The notes: generated by a model not told the origin, from the letters alone. Positions 18,405 through 27,897 are shown, counted from the first letter of the stretch. The stretch: DNA of 64,000 bases from Tenacibaculum ovolyticum DSM 18103 (GCF_000430545.1 NZ_AUMF01000014.1:62001-126000); one strand, 5' to 3'. Program-made: numbers and translations.

Positions 18405-19625
18405 ATGGATTCATTAATAATAAATAATGTATGGATGATGATCTGTACAGCACTCGTTTTTTTTATGCATTTAGGGTTTGCGTTTTTAGAAATTGGGTTA
18501 ACAAGACAAAAGAATACAATCAATATTTTATTCAAAAATATATTTATAATAACAGTAGGGTTATTATTATACAGTATGGTAGGTTTTAACTTAATGTACC
18601 CTGGAGATTTTAACGGTTTTATTGGCTTTTCTGGGTTTGGGTTATCTTCTCCATTAACTGCTATTGGTTCTTTAGATTTAACATATAATAAAGGATATAC
18701 TTATTGGACAGATTTCTTATTTCAAGGAATGTTTGCAGCAACAGCCGCAACGATTGTTTCTGGCGCGGTAGCAGAACGTATGAAAATTTTACCTTTTATG
18801 ATTTTTACAATCATTTATGTGGGGTTTGTATATCCAATAGCTGGTTCTTGGAAATGGGGTGGTGGTTTTTTACAAACCTTAGAAACTCCTTTTTATGATT
18901 TTGCTGGTGCTACCTTAGTGCACTCACTTGGTGGTTGGGCAGCTTTAATAGCGGTATGTTTATTAGGGCCTCGAATAGGCAAATTCAAAAATGGAAAACC
19001 ACAAGCTATTCAAGGACACAATATACCTTTAGCAACAGCAGGAGTATTGATACTTTGGTTGGGCTGGTTTGGTTTTAATGGAGGTTCTGTTCTTTCTGCC
19101 GATCCTGAAGCGACATCACTAACACTCGTAACAACATGTTTAGCTGCGGCTACAGGAGGTGTTTTTGCAGCTTTAGTTTCAACAATTATGTTTAAAAATT
19201 TAGATTTAACGATGTTTTTAAACGGAATACTTGGTGGCTTGGTTGCTATTACTGCAGGAGCTGATCAAATGCATCCAACTGATGCAGTTATAATTGGGGC
19301 TGTAGCCGGAATTATAATTGTACTTGCTGTTAGCTTCATCGATAAATTAAAATTAGATGACCCTGTTGGTGCTATTGCTGTTCATTTAATTTGTGGAGTT
19401 TTTGGGACACTAGCTGTAGGTTTTTTAGGTGAATTAGCGAGCGTAACACAGTTTTTAAGTCAGTTAATAGGAGTCGTTTTTTATGCTTTATTTTGTTTAT
19501 CAACTTCATTTATCATTATATATACACTAAAGAAAACAATTGGCATTAGAGTTAGTGAAATAGAAGAGTTAGAAGGTTTAGATAGTCATGAACATGGTAT
19601 GAAAGCGTACCCAGATTTTGATTAA
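18405..19625 (+). CDS. amt: Ammonium transporter (Amt family)
   Basis: The 406-residue membrane protein matches Amt/AmtB with about eleven membrane segments. The N-terminal half contains FLEIGLTRQKNTINIL and the FQGMFAATAATIVSGAVAER family signature. The twin-His pore is visible as LVHSLGGWAALIAV and AIAVHLICGVFGTLAVG. The C-terminal tail VSEIEELEGLDSHEHG is the usual cytosolic P-II contact region. Gene order glnK-amt is conserved and the 4-bp spacing implies one transcript. Confidence 0.95.
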   Translation: MDSLIINNVWMMICTALVFFMHLGFAFLEIGLTRQKNTINILFKNIFIITVGLLLYSMVGFNLMYPGDFNGFIGFSGFGLSSPLTAIGSLDLTYNKGYTYWTDFLFQGMFAATAATIVSGAVAERMKILPFMIFTIIYVGFVYPIAGSWKWGGGFLQTLETPFYDFAGATLVHSLGGWAALIAVCLLGPRIGKFKNGKPQAIQGHNIPLATAGVLILWLGWFGFNGGSVLSADPEATSLTLVTTCLAAATGGVFAALVSTIMFKNLDLTMFLNGILGGLVAITAGADQMHPTDAVIIGAVAGIIIVLAVSFIDKLKLDDPVGAIAVHLICGVFGTLAVGFLGELASVTQFLSQLIGVVFYALFCLSTSFIIIYTLKKTIGIRVSEIEELEGLDSHEHGMKAYPDFD

Positions 19626-19740
19626 TCAGCTATAGAGTTAATAAACATATTGGAATAATTAGCTTTTGCTATGATTGATTTTTCTGTTAGGCTAATGAAT
19701 TTGATGTAAAACCCAACTTTTGTTGTGTTCTTTTAGTTTT

Positions 19741-19809
19741 CACGCTGGCGCAAGCGTTGCGTTTGTAGTTATGCAATATCTACATGAGCAAGATGCTCGC
19801 GCTAGCGTG
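19741..19809. repeat. REP/BIME-like palindromic element
   Basis: An outer inverted repeat, CACGCTGGCGC (19741-19751) with GCGCTAGCGTG (19799-19809, one G.T pair), encloses two smaller hairpins: CGCAA-GCG-TTGCG (19749-19761) and GAGCA-AGA-TGCTC (19786-19798). The block is much richer in GC than its surroundings. One reading frame gives the peptide HEQDARASV, a sequence I recall from spurious proteins made by interspersed palindromic repeats in many Bacteroidota. It lies between the 3' ends of amt and the YobI-type NTPase gene. Confidence 0.65.
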
Positions 19810-19891
19810 TGGTTAAGTGTATTGTTAACACTTCTGCATAACCTAAATCTGTGGTTTCACATACTTTTTGCTATTTTAAAACTTGATTATA

Positions 19892-22800
19892 TTACTGTTT
19901 AAGTTTCCTTTTATGATTAACAGTTAATGTAAGACGGAAGTCTTCTCTAGAGTAGCTTGATATATAACCTTTGCTCATTAAGTTTTCTAATAAATTTCTA
20001 TGATTAAGATTATTATCAATTTTTGCTTTTTTGTTTTTTAGAGTGATTTTTTCATATATAGAACCTAAAGAAATTAAAAACTTCTCTATAAAAATATGTT
20101 CAGTATTAAAAATATTTTTATTAAAAATTTCAATTCTATTAGATGAAGAAATATTATTATTTAGAAGAATTTTTTCAATAATTTTTTTATTTATATTAAA
20201 TGAATTATCTCTTAACAATAGTTGACTAATGAGGTTTAAGTTTTTAACGTTTGATAGGATAGTATTATCAGAACAAGATTCTAAGAGTTTTATTTTTTCT
20301 GAATCATTTAAAATTCTTGAATTTAATATTAAAGCTAAATCATTTCCATCTAAATCAAGTTCGTCTATTTTTTCTAAAAATTCAGTTTTAAATTTTTCTA
20401 GTAACTCAATATTTAACCCTTCAAATTTTTCTTTTAAGTTATTGTAGTTTTCAATATTTGAAATAAAAATAGAGTTTCTAATTAAAGAATTAATTTTTTG
20501 TTTATTTAAAGAACTAATACTAGGATGAGTATATCTCCAAGGAATTGATTTTGTTATTAAATTATAGACTTCGTCTTCAATTTCATTTTTGTTAATTAGC
20601 TCAATACAAAACATTTTAGAAGTCTCTTCATCTTCAACTTTAGTAGAGATTGTTGTTGTAGATAACTCTCTTGCATTTTCAATTTCATTAATAAAATTAA
20701 CAGTTGAGTCTAATATTTTATTCTCAGAGTTTTTAAAGTAGAATAACAAATTATCCCATTTAGGTTCTACTTTGTTGTTTTCAAGAATAAACAGTGCTAA
20801 ATCATTATTATCTATCTGAGAAATATCTATTATTTTGGTTGTTACTTTCTTGATTATATCTTTTTTGAGTTTTAAACTTAATTTAGAATTATTTAATAAT
20901 TCTAAATAGGTGTTTTGCTCTTCGTTGATATTAGTATCAATTTCTAAGTATATATTCTTAACGTAATGATCAATGTTTGTATTGATATAACCAATTAGAT
21001 TATCTGCTTTTGAATTTTTAATAGCAGCGTAATTTGAATTGTCAAAGCTTACTTGTTCAAAATCACCACATTTCTTGATAAATTTAGGTATTATATTTTT
21101 GTTAAATTCATAATGGTTATTTTTATAAATAAAGTCTAATAAATCTTCAGGAGAATTATCAAAATCTATATCTGTAAATAGTAAATCTAATTCTTTAATT
21201 ATTTTCTCGATTTTAGAATGATTTGGTATAATATTTAAAAAATCTTTATCGTTAATAATTGTTTGAACAAGATTAGATTGTTTTGAGATTTTTTTAATTG
21301 AAGTTATGTCAGCATATCTTAGGATGTTTTTTAATATCTCTTGCTTTTCTTCAATTGAATAAACTGATTTGTTTTCTATATAATTCCAAAAATTGTCCCA
21401 ATAATTACAAAGATTCTTAATAAACGTTCCATGATTATTAGAAAATTGAATAAATCGATTTATAAATTCAATTGATGATTCTGATTCGTTTTTTAAGCGA
21501 TTGAATATTAAGTCTGTTTGACTTTTATAAATATTATTTTTTTTAAGAAGAAAATCGAATAAATCAAAATTTAAAATAAATTCTGTACTAAAATCGGAAA
21601 GATTTATTTTTGAAATTATTTTTTCAATTTTCGAAAGCTTATAGTCAAGTTCTAATTTTTGTCTATTTCTTACATTGATAATAAATTTATGATCATTTCT
21701 TGTAATACTACCTTCGTGAAATAAAGAAATATAATCAAAGTAATCTTCTGATATATATCCGTTTCTGATTAATGTTGTTATGAAATTCTTGTCTAAATCT
21801 TCATTTATGTTTAAATCAATTTCTTCATTTAATTGTAATAATTTAGAGATTTTCAAGTTTCTGACCTTTATTTTTTGTCTCTCCAGTTCTAGTGTTTTTT
21901 GTCTTAACGAATTCGACTTATTTGATTTGATATCAGTAATTTCTTGTTCTTTCTCATTGTATGACTTTACATAATCTACTTTATTCTCTATTTCTGAAAA
22001 AGAAATTGGTATTTTTTTTATTGGATATTCTAACGTATGATTATAGCGGTTGCTCAGTATTGTAGATTTATAATAAACTTCATTTGTTTTTAAATATTCA
22101 AAATTTTCATCTTTAATCAAGTCATTAAAAGAAACAGTTTGGTTGTTAATAACAAATGAGTTAAAGTTATCTAATGTTTCTATTACTCTAATTATATATA
22201 ATTGTCTAAGTTCATTTGTGTTTTTGATGTTTACTAAATCCAGAGTTTTAATGTTTTCTTTCAGAATAGATATTTCCTCTTTTATTCGATTTATCTCTTG
22301 ATTTATATGTTTTGATTTGGAGTTTAGAATATTATATAAGTCACCTTCGTTTTTACTTAATGCAACAAAATCATTAGGGTATTTATTTTTATAAGTAATT
22401 AAGGCGAATAATTTATCTTGATTCAAAGGAGTTTCTCCATGTTTTATCTTATATAGATAAAATTCATTTGTAATATTGTGAAGTAAACGCATATCATCTA
22501 TAAAAAAGGAGATGTCTTCAATAAAAGAGTCTGTTAAACCATATTCACAATTTTTATTTTTGTTAAGTAGAATTTCACTTGAATTAGACGAATTAATTAC
22601 AGGAATCACAGGAATAATAAAATCAAAAAACTTAATTCTTTCATTGTCTGAAAACATATCATCTCTTACCGCATAAATAAATACAATATTTTTCTCCTTG
22701 GTTTTTTTAGATTCGTTTAATAAAAGGTTGATTTCTCTTAGCTTTGTAAAAATTTCTGTTTCCTGAAAACGATCAAGGTCTTCAATAATTACAACGTTAT

Positions 22801-23587
22801 AAGCCGTTACGGTAAAGAAATAAAGAATTTCATCTAAATGGTGATTTAGGATTGATTTATTAACATTTTCTCCTAATCCAATTTCTGCGTTTTGAAACTT
22901 AAGTTTATTAATTGTAATAGAACTAAAAACTCTAATTGATTTGTAAATTAGAACGAAAAAACCTAGTAGAATAAAGAGAATACTAGTATAATGTAAGATA
23001 TTACATGTAGTTGTACTTAAAGGATAGTCCTTAAAAATACTTTGGACTAGATGAGGTTTAAAATAATTAAGTAATGCTATTATGAATAATAAAAGACCAA
23101 ATGAGGTTAAAATTAATTTTCGCTTACTATAGCTCTTAATTTTTTTAAATCTCGAATCAGGAATTTTCTTATCTTCTTCGTGATAAAATATTTGTTGTAA
23201 AATACTTATTTCAATACGACTTAAAAGTTCTTCTTTATTCTTTTTAATTGGTTCATCAAGTTTTGTTTTTTCGTCTTTAAAAGAAGCTAAAGAGATGTTC
23301 AGAAACTTTAAGTCATTTCCTTGATAATTTTCTGTAAAAGTTTTGATTATAGTACTTTTACCAGAACCATATGGTCCTGTAAGTGCAATGTTTTTTATGC
23401 TCTCATTTTTACGATTATGAATAGCCCATTGTAAAGCGTTGGAATAATGATTTTTATCACCACCATTGTTAATTGGAGATAATGATGAATAATCTAGTTC
23501 TAATTTTTTTTTGTCAGAAAGTTTAAAATGTAATTTTTCTAGTTTTTTTGAAGTATTTAATAAGGTCTTAAGTAGTTTTTTTTTCAT
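19892..23587 (-). CDS. YobI-type membrane P-loop NTPase
   Basis: A 1231-residue protein. Residues 50-80 give SNALQWAIHNRK and Walker A GPYGSGKST (Lys77). Two membrane segments follow at about 157-174 and 200-216, then Walker B VVIIEDLDRF at about 265-274 and a sensor-like FIYAVRDDMFSD. Membrane helices inserted between Walker A and B are characteristic of KAP/YobI-type NTPases, a group predicted by comparative genomics to act in conflict or antiphage systems. The remaining 900 or so residues are Lys-, Asn- and Glu-rich helices with a predicted coiled coil near 410-440 and no recognised effector domain. It appears monocistronic and very AT-rich, with a REP-like element at its 3' side and a dispersed repeat at its 5' side. 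The defence role is inference. Confidence 0.8.
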   Translation of the reverse strand: MKKKLLKTLLNTSKKLEKLHFKLSDKKKLELDYSSLSPINNGGDKNHYSNALQWAIHNRKNESIKNIALTGPYGSGKSTIIKTFTENYQGNDLKFLNISLASFKDEKTKLDEPIKKNKEELLSRIEISILQQIFYHEEDKKIPDSRFKKIKSYSKRKLILTSFGLLLFIIALLNYFKPHLVQSIFKDYPLSTTTCNILHYTSILFILLGFFVLIYKSIRVFSSITINKLKFQNAEIGLGENVNKSILNHHLDEILYFFTVTAYNVVIIEDLDRFQETEIFTKLREINLLLNESKKTKEKNIVFIYAVRDDMFSDNERIKFFDFIIPVIPVINSSNSSEILLNKNKNCEYGLTDSFIEDISFFIDDMRLLHNITNEFYLYKIKHGETPLNQDKLFALITYKNKYPNDFVALSKNEGDLYNILNSKSKHINQEINRIKEEISILKENIKTLDLVNIKNTNELRQLYIIRVIETLDNFNSFVINNQTVSFNDLIKDENFEYLKTNEVYYKSTILSNRYNHTLEYPIKKIPISFSEIENKVDYVKSYNEKEQEITDIKSNKSNSLRQKTLELERQKIKVRNLKISKLLQLNEEIDLNINEDLDKNFITTLIRNGYISEDYFDYISLFHEGSITRNDHKFIINVRNRQKLELDYKLSKIEKIISKINLSDFSTEFILNFDLFDFLLKKNNIYKSQTDLIFNRLKNESESSIEFINRFIQFSNNHGTFIKNLCNYWDNFWNYIENKSVYSIEEKQEILKNILRYADITSIKKISKQSNLVQTIINDKDFLNIIPNHSKIEKIIKELDLLFTDIDFDNSPEDLLDFIYKNNHYEFNKNIIPKFIKKCGDFEQVSFDNSNYAAIKNSKADNLIGYINTNIDHYVKNIYLEIDTNINEEQNTYLELLNNSKLSLKLKKDIIKKVTTKIIDISQIDNNDLALFILENNKVEPKWDNLLFYFKNSENKILDSTVNFINEIENARELSTTTISTKVEDEETSKMFCIELINKNEIEDEVYNLITKSIPWRYTHPSISSLNKQKINSLIRNSIFISNIENYNNLKEKFEGLNIELLEKFKTEFLEKIDELDLDGNDLALILNSRILNDSEKIKLLESCSDNTILSNVKNLNLISQLLLRDNSFNINKKIIEKILLNNNISSSNRIEIFNKNIFNTEHIFIEKFLISLGSIYEKITLKNKKAKIDNNLNHRNLLENLMSKGYISSYSREDFRLTLTVNHKRKLKQ

Positions 23588-23662
23588 AGATGATGTTTTC
23601 TCATAATTGTAGCTAAACTGTATAAGAGGTTTATACCTAATACAAAGTATAAAAAAGTTCTA

Positions 23663-23741
23663 GCAATTTTTTCTTTGTATCAAATATAAGAAAACCAATA
23701 AGTTGTAAAGTATAAAGTTTTTAAGAAGTTATTGACATTTT
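23663..23741 (+). repeat. Dispersed intergenic repeat, copy 1
   Basis: This stretch shares the core CCAATAAGTTGTAAAG and GTTTTTAAGAAGTTATTGAC with copies at 25210 and 32540. It lies between the YobI-type NTPase gene start and the 3' end of the DTW gene. All three copies have the same orientation. Confidence 0.6.
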
Positions 23742-23768
23742 TATTTTTTACTGATTCAATAATCACAG

Positions 23769-24494
23769 CTATTCTTGTTTAAGAATAATATTTCTTTGTG
23801 TATTTTTCTTATACCTATTTTTAGGAGTAATCTTTTTGTTTGCTGTTGAACTATAGTTTTTACTATTTGGATTTAGAATATAATCAAGCTGATAGGCAAT
23901 CATTTTTTCAAAAGGAACAAGGAAATTCTTCGTATCGCATTGTTCTAAACTACCTTTTTTAAGTAAATTTAAAACAGTGTAAACAGATTCAATCGTACTA
24001 AGACAAAGAGATTCTGGCTGTTGCTTGATAATAAATTTTGATTTTATTTTATTATCAAAACTCACTCTTTGTAGTTTTTGCAGGTTCTTACTTAGTTTAA
24101 GCATTTTACGAGCGCAAGGCCATGTTCCATCTAGAATAAAGATGTATGGATTGGTACCCATAAAAGAATTTGTTTCTGAACCTTTTCTTGTAGATAAGTT
24201 AAAATTATCTTTTCCAGGATACAATAAGAAAGAAGCACTTTTTTCATCTGTCAGTATTTCATTTACACGGGTATTATTGGTGAAATCTACCCCAACAATA
24301 ACTTCTGAATTTTCAAGCTGAATATTCGTAATATGTCCCGTTCCGTTTTTTTCTCTTTTATATTCCTTTGGGTGCATCAAAATAATAAAACGAGTCTTGG
24401 TTTGTAAAGGACGAATGTGTTTACAAATACACGTGCTTGAAGGTCGCATACATTTGTAACATTTTATTCTTGGGTTTTTTATTTCTGCTTGCAA
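23769..24494 (-). CDS. DTW-domain tRNA-uridine aminocarboxypropyltransferase
   Basis: The 241-residue product has an N-terminal Cys cluster, CYKCMRPSSTCIC, then ILMHPKEYKREKNGTGH and the DTW hallmark FILDGTWPCARKMLKLS, ending with QPESLCLSTIESV. DTW enzymes such as E. coli TapT make acp3U in the variable loop of tRNA from S-adenosylmethionine. The C-terminal tail (NSKNYSSTANKKITPKNR) is basic and low-complexity and may aid RNA binding. It is not obviously linked to its neighbours. Confidence 0.88.
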   Translation of the reverse strand: MQAEIKNPRIKCYKCMRPSSTCICKHIRPLQTKTRFIILMHPKEYKREKNGTGHITNIQLENSEVIVGVDFTNNTRVNEILTDEKSASFLLYPGKDNFNLSTRKGSETNSFMGTNPYIFILDGTWPCARKMLKLSKNLQKLQRVSFDNKIKSKFIIKQQPESLCLSTIESVYTVLNLLKKGSLEQCDTKNFLVPFEKMIAYQLDYILNPNSKNYSSTANKKITPKNRYKKNTQRNIILKQE

Positions 24495-24632
24495 AATGAA
24501 TATCTTTTTGTTTTCTAATTGGTAATAATGTTTTTACGCAATTATATCGCAAAGTTAATTAAAAAGCGAAGTATTTGTTGATGAGATTTATTTTATCGAA
24601 ATAAATAAGCACTTTGTTGTCTGGTTTTTTAT

Positions 24633-25121
24633 TTATTTTTTTGCAAATCGAATCTCCTTTTCATTATTAAAAAATTCTATTTCAAATCCGATTATTTTCG
24701 TTTTTATATGAGCTGAAGTCCAATTTTGTCCGCATTGAAAAGAAAGTTCATTTCCCTCAAATTTATAATCAAGGTTATAATTCCCTTTTTCAGAAAGATT
24801 AATTCCAATTGTTTTGGTGAATTCAAAAGTTCCGTTTTTTTTCAAATAAAGAGTGTGTTTATTGAAGTCAGATTCTGGAATTCCATTTTCTGCACTTACA
24901 ATTTTATAAACACCTATTAATTCTTTTTTAGTTGGTTTGTCAGTGAAATAGAGTTGAAATAAATTATACAGAATAACAGTTAATGGGATTCCAATAAATG
25001 TTAAACTAAAATTTTTTAATCTGTTATCTTTTTTTATAATTCCTTTGAATAGAATAAAAAATCCAAAACCCATTATGAGAATGAGAATTATTAATAAAAT
25101 CAGATATTTGAATGCCTCCAT
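24633..25121 (-). CDS. Two-TM protein with a lipocalin-like C-terminus
   Basis: A 162-residue protein with two membrane segments (about residues 6-27 and 40-58) followed by a beta-rich domain. KKELIGVYKIVS, LYLKKNGTFEFTKT and GNYNLDYKFEGNELSF resemble the strands of lipocalin-like lipoproteins. I recognise no specific family. Upstream lies the TGTACA-type operator array, some 250 bp from the start codon, which could belong to this gene. Confidence 0.6.
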   Translation of the reverse strand: MEAFKYLILLIILILIMGFGFFILFKGIIKKDNRLKNFSLTFIGIPLTVILYNLFQLYFTDKPTKKELIGVYKIVSAENGIPESDFNKHTLYLKKNGTFEFTKTIGINLSEKGNYNLDYKFEGNELSFQCGQNWTSAHIKTKIIGFEIEFFNNEKEIRFAKK

Positions 25122-25209
25122 AAGGTTTGTTCAGTTTGCGTACAACTAATTATAAGCAGAATTTTATTCGGTTTATTAGTTATTTAAAATGTGATAAAAC
25201 GAAGCTCGT

Positions 25210-25280
25210 GCAATTTTTTATTTCATCAAATATAGCAAAATCAATAAGCGGTAAAGAGTAAAATTTTAAGAAGTTTTTAA
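25210..25280 (+). repeat. Dispersed intergenic repeat, copy 2 (diverged)
   Basis: CAATTTTTTATTTCATCAAA, AAAATCAATAAGCGGTAAAG and TTTTAAGAAGTTTTTAA align with copy 1 (23663) and copy 3 (32540). It is the most diverged of the three. Confidence 0.5.
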
Positions 25281-25375
25281 AAGGAACTTACTTTAATTTT
25301 ATACAAGTTATTTTTCTAGTTTCGTAGTCTTTTTTTATAAGTTATTTAAACTTTACGATGTGAAGTGAAATTATC

Positions 25376-25495
25376 GTACACTCATAAGTGAATAAATATA
25401 CACGGGTGTACAGCACTGTACACTCAAGAATTTTCATAAATAAAAGAGTGTACAGCGTTGTACATTTCTATATTATTTTTAAAAATAAATGTACA
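25376..25495. promoter_or_regulatory. TGTACA operator-like array
   Basis: Two dyad sites stand out: GTGTACAG-CA-CTGTACAC (25406-25423, 8-bp perfect arms) and GTGTACA-GCGT-TGTACAT (25448-25465). Their centres are 42 bp apart, four helical turns. Half sites GTACAC (25376) and TGTACA (25490) flank them, each about 36 bp from the nearer dyad. This looks like binding sites for a dimeric regulator. The rest of the 561-bp gap (25122-25682) holds repeat copy 2 and nothing else I recognise. Confidence 0.6.
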
Positions 25496-25682
25496 AAAAA
25501 TACTAAAAAAGAAAATATATTGATGTAGTAGACTCCTTCATAATGGTATAAGTGTTTTGCTACTGTTTTTATGTAAATAAAATTTTAAGTATTTATTTCT
25601 AATTTGATACATACACGAGTAGGGGCGAGGACGTATTTTATAGGGCAAATTAAAGATGTAAATATTATTCGTTGCTTATTTG

Positions 25683-26345
25683 TTACCCTAAGCCAAAGTA
25701 AATACAAATTAAAGCAATGGTGTCAAAAAAACCATGTACGGCAATAACAAGCCACAAATCGTATTTACGTAAATAGAATATCAATGCTAATAGCGCCCCG
25801 ACAATTCCTGTAACAAGTTGCCCTGTAATTCCTTGATAACTGTGCATAAAGCCAAAAAAACAAGCTAGTAATACGATATTAAGCAGTATACTGACTTTGC
25901 TCTCTCCAAAGAATTTTACAAATTGTCGCATAAAATAACCACGAAAGATTATTTCTTCTCCAAATCCTGCAGAAACCCACACTAATGCTAAAGCAATTAA
26001 ACAGGCAGGAAGATTTCCTTTTAATTGGTCAAAACTAGAATAATCTATAGGAGCTCCTGTGAGTTTTGTAATTCCTGGAACTAATGCAAAAACATAAAAA
26101 GCAAAGAGACCTATTGCAACTAATGGAGCAAGGACAAAGATATTTTTGAAGGTGAATTTTTCACGTTTAAAACCAAGTGCAGAAAATGGTTTCCCTTTGT
26201 ATTCTATATAATTCGCTATAATGATTAGTATAGAAATAATGATGTTTTCGATGAAGTCGATATGTATTGGTCCAAACCATAAAAGGCAGATGATTGCAAT
26301 GGTAATTAATGGAATTAATACTTGTGGTAAGGTAATCTTATTCAT
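25683..26345 (-). CDS. CPBP family intramembrane metalloprotease
   Basis: The 220-residue, multi-spanning membrane protein has the CPBP (CAAX protease/bacteriocin-processing) motifs: GFGEEIIFRGYFMRQF (EExxxR), FFGFMHSYQG (FxxxH) and AVHGFFDTIALI. These residues bind the catalytic metal. Family members process prenylated or peptide substrates, often for bacteriocin self-immunity; the substrate here is unknown. It lies 125 bp downstream of a LytTR regulator gene on the same strand, suggesting the pair may be functionally linked. Confidence 0.9.
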   Translation of the reverse strand: MNKITLPQVLIPLITIAIICLLWFGPIHIDFIENIIISILIIIANYIEYKGKPFSALGFKREKFTFKNIFVLAPLVAIGLFAFYVFALVPGITKLTGAPIDYSSFDQLKGNLPACLIALALVWVSAGFGEEIIFRGYFMRQFVKFFGESKVSILLNIVLLACFFGFMHSYQGITGQLVTGIVGALLALIFYLRKYDLWLVIAVHGFFDTIALICIYFGLG

Positions 26346-26470
26346 TTTTTTTGATTTTAAATTCTAAACGAAATAATGAACAAAATAACTGATAACCTCT
26401 TTAAATACGTGTGTTTTTACTGAGTGGTCATAAATTTATAACTGAATAGTCGGTATTTTTTTGATTTCTT

Positions 26471-27310
26471 TTATTGAAACCAATCGATAAATGCTTTTCG
26501 TTTGTAACGACTGATATTAATTTCAGCAATCGCATCGTTTTCGATGGAAGTTTTTAATTGGATACGCAACTTACCATTTTCAATTTTTTCAATTTGATCT
26601 ACAGCATCTTTGTGAATGATAATTTGTCGATTGGCTCTAAAAAATAATTGATCGTTTATTTTTTCTTCGAGTTCATTTAATGTAAAATCGGTGGTAATTA
26701 TTGTACCATTATTTTTAACTGTATACACAATTTTGTTTTCGCTGTAAAAGCAGGCAATATTTTCATAGGTAAGCTTCGTCATTTTGGCGCCAGTTTCAAT
26801 TGTAATTTCAGCATCTTTTATAGAAAGCTTATGTAAATTGTATATGTTTTGTGTATATGATAAACCTATGAGAATAAAACTTATTAATAAGCTAACTAGT
26901 AAACCAATTAATAAATAATAGAATTCTGTTTGAGCACCTGCAACTATATTTAAAAGAATGTTTACAGGAATATATACGATTGTAATATATCCTAAAGTAG
27001 ACCCCATAAACCATGAGATAGTTACAGCCTCTACTTTTTTAGAGAAATGCTTTTTTTTGTAAAATTTAAAATTAAGAGATGCTATGATTTCAATGAGAAC
27101 ACATAAAAGAATAGTTGATAGAAAACCTTCTAAGGGAAATCTATAGGATTCACTATAATATGGAAAGCTATCGGGTGTTGCTAAATGATTTAGGACTAAG
27201 GAAAAAAGAATTAATATAATTACTTTCTTAAACCAATACCATGTAGCACTACTTATAAATGTATGCCATACTGTTTTTATGGTATTCTTGGTTGGTTGTA
27301 TAGTACTCAT
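26471..27310 (-). CDS. Membrane-anchored LytTR transcriptional regulator
   Basis: A 279-residue protein with four membrane segments in residues of about 20-165 and a C-terminal LytTR DNA-binding domain (about 190-279). The latter shows IACFYSENKIVYTV, FFRANRQIIIHKDAV and INISRYKRKAFIDWF. LytTR domains bind paired direct or imperfect repeats, often in genes for virulence or bacteriocins. No response-regulator receiver domain is present, so the membrane part may itself sense a signal. The neighbouring CPBP protease is a plausible partner. Confidence 0.88.
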   Translation of the reverse strand: MSTIQPTKNTIKTVWHTFISSATWYWFKKVIILILFSLVLNHLATPDSFPYYSESYRFPLEGFLSTILLCVLIEIIASLNFKFYKKKHFSKKVEAVTISWFMGSTLGYITIVYIPVNILLNIVAGAQTEFYYLLIGLLVSLLISFILIGLSYTQNIYNLHKLSIKDAEITIETGAKMTKLTYENIACFYSENKIVYTVKNNGTIITTDFTLNELEEKINDQLFFRANRQIIIHKDAVDQIEKIENGKLRIQLKTSIENDAIAEINISRYKRKAFIDWFQ

Positions 27311-27411
27311 GAATTAGAAGCTCTTTTTTTGTCAGATTCAAAAGTAAAGAATTATTTTTTCTATAAATTGTTACTAAGGATATTGCTTGTCATTCACTTT
27401 TACTCTTTATA

Positions 27412-27897
27412 TTAATTCGTTTTTAGCTGAACAATTTTATTGATGTCGTCAAAATTAGAAATTATTAATTCCATTTCATTATTTGGATACATTTTCTCTT
27501 TCCCAAATTCCTCTTCACAAGCTTTGAAGTTAGATATAGCGTTAAATATCTCACCAAAATTTGAGATAATTCCTTGTGGGTAAAAACATAAAATATGAGT
27601 TTTAACTTTTTCTCCAATTTTATATTTCATTTTTAACTTATTCCAGTTTAATTCAAATCTGATCATTGATTCTTTCCATAAAATGTCAAATTCCTCTTTA
27701 GAGCTATAGTTCATAAACTCTAAGCTATCCTTTAGATTTCCTTCTGGTAGAAAAAATGATTCGTGTTCAATAGTTAAATACGTATTGGTTAAATTATTTT
27801 CTGTCTTATAGATGGCTCTTTCACAATAGAGCTCTTCATCTAATTCTAGAAAGCATTCTGTGTTATTTTCGTCTTTATATTTAAAATAACTTTTCAT
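27412..27897 (-). CDS. Hypothetical acidic protein
   Basis: A 161-residue soluble, acidic protein that I do not recognise. A central KMKYKIGEKVKTHILCFYPQG segment is beta-rich. No signal peptide, membrane segment or catalytic motif is visible. The size, acidity and isolated position in an accessory stretch would suit an immunity-type protein, but nothing in the sequence proves it. It diverges from the WG-repeat gene, sharing a 159-bp promoter region. Confidence 0.55.
   Translation of the reverse strand: MKSYFKYKDENNTECFLELDEELYCERAIYKTENNLTNTYLTIEHESFFLPEGNLKDSLEFMNYSSKEEFDILWKESMIRFELNWNKLKMKYKIGEKVKTHILCFYPQGIISNFGEIFNAISNFKACEEEFGKEKMYPNNEMELIISNFDDINKIVQLKTN

Noticed and set aside
19720..19902. 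60-codon plus-strand ORF containing HEQDARAS
   Set aside because: It is produced by the palindromic REP-like element and its flanks and has no independent coding support.
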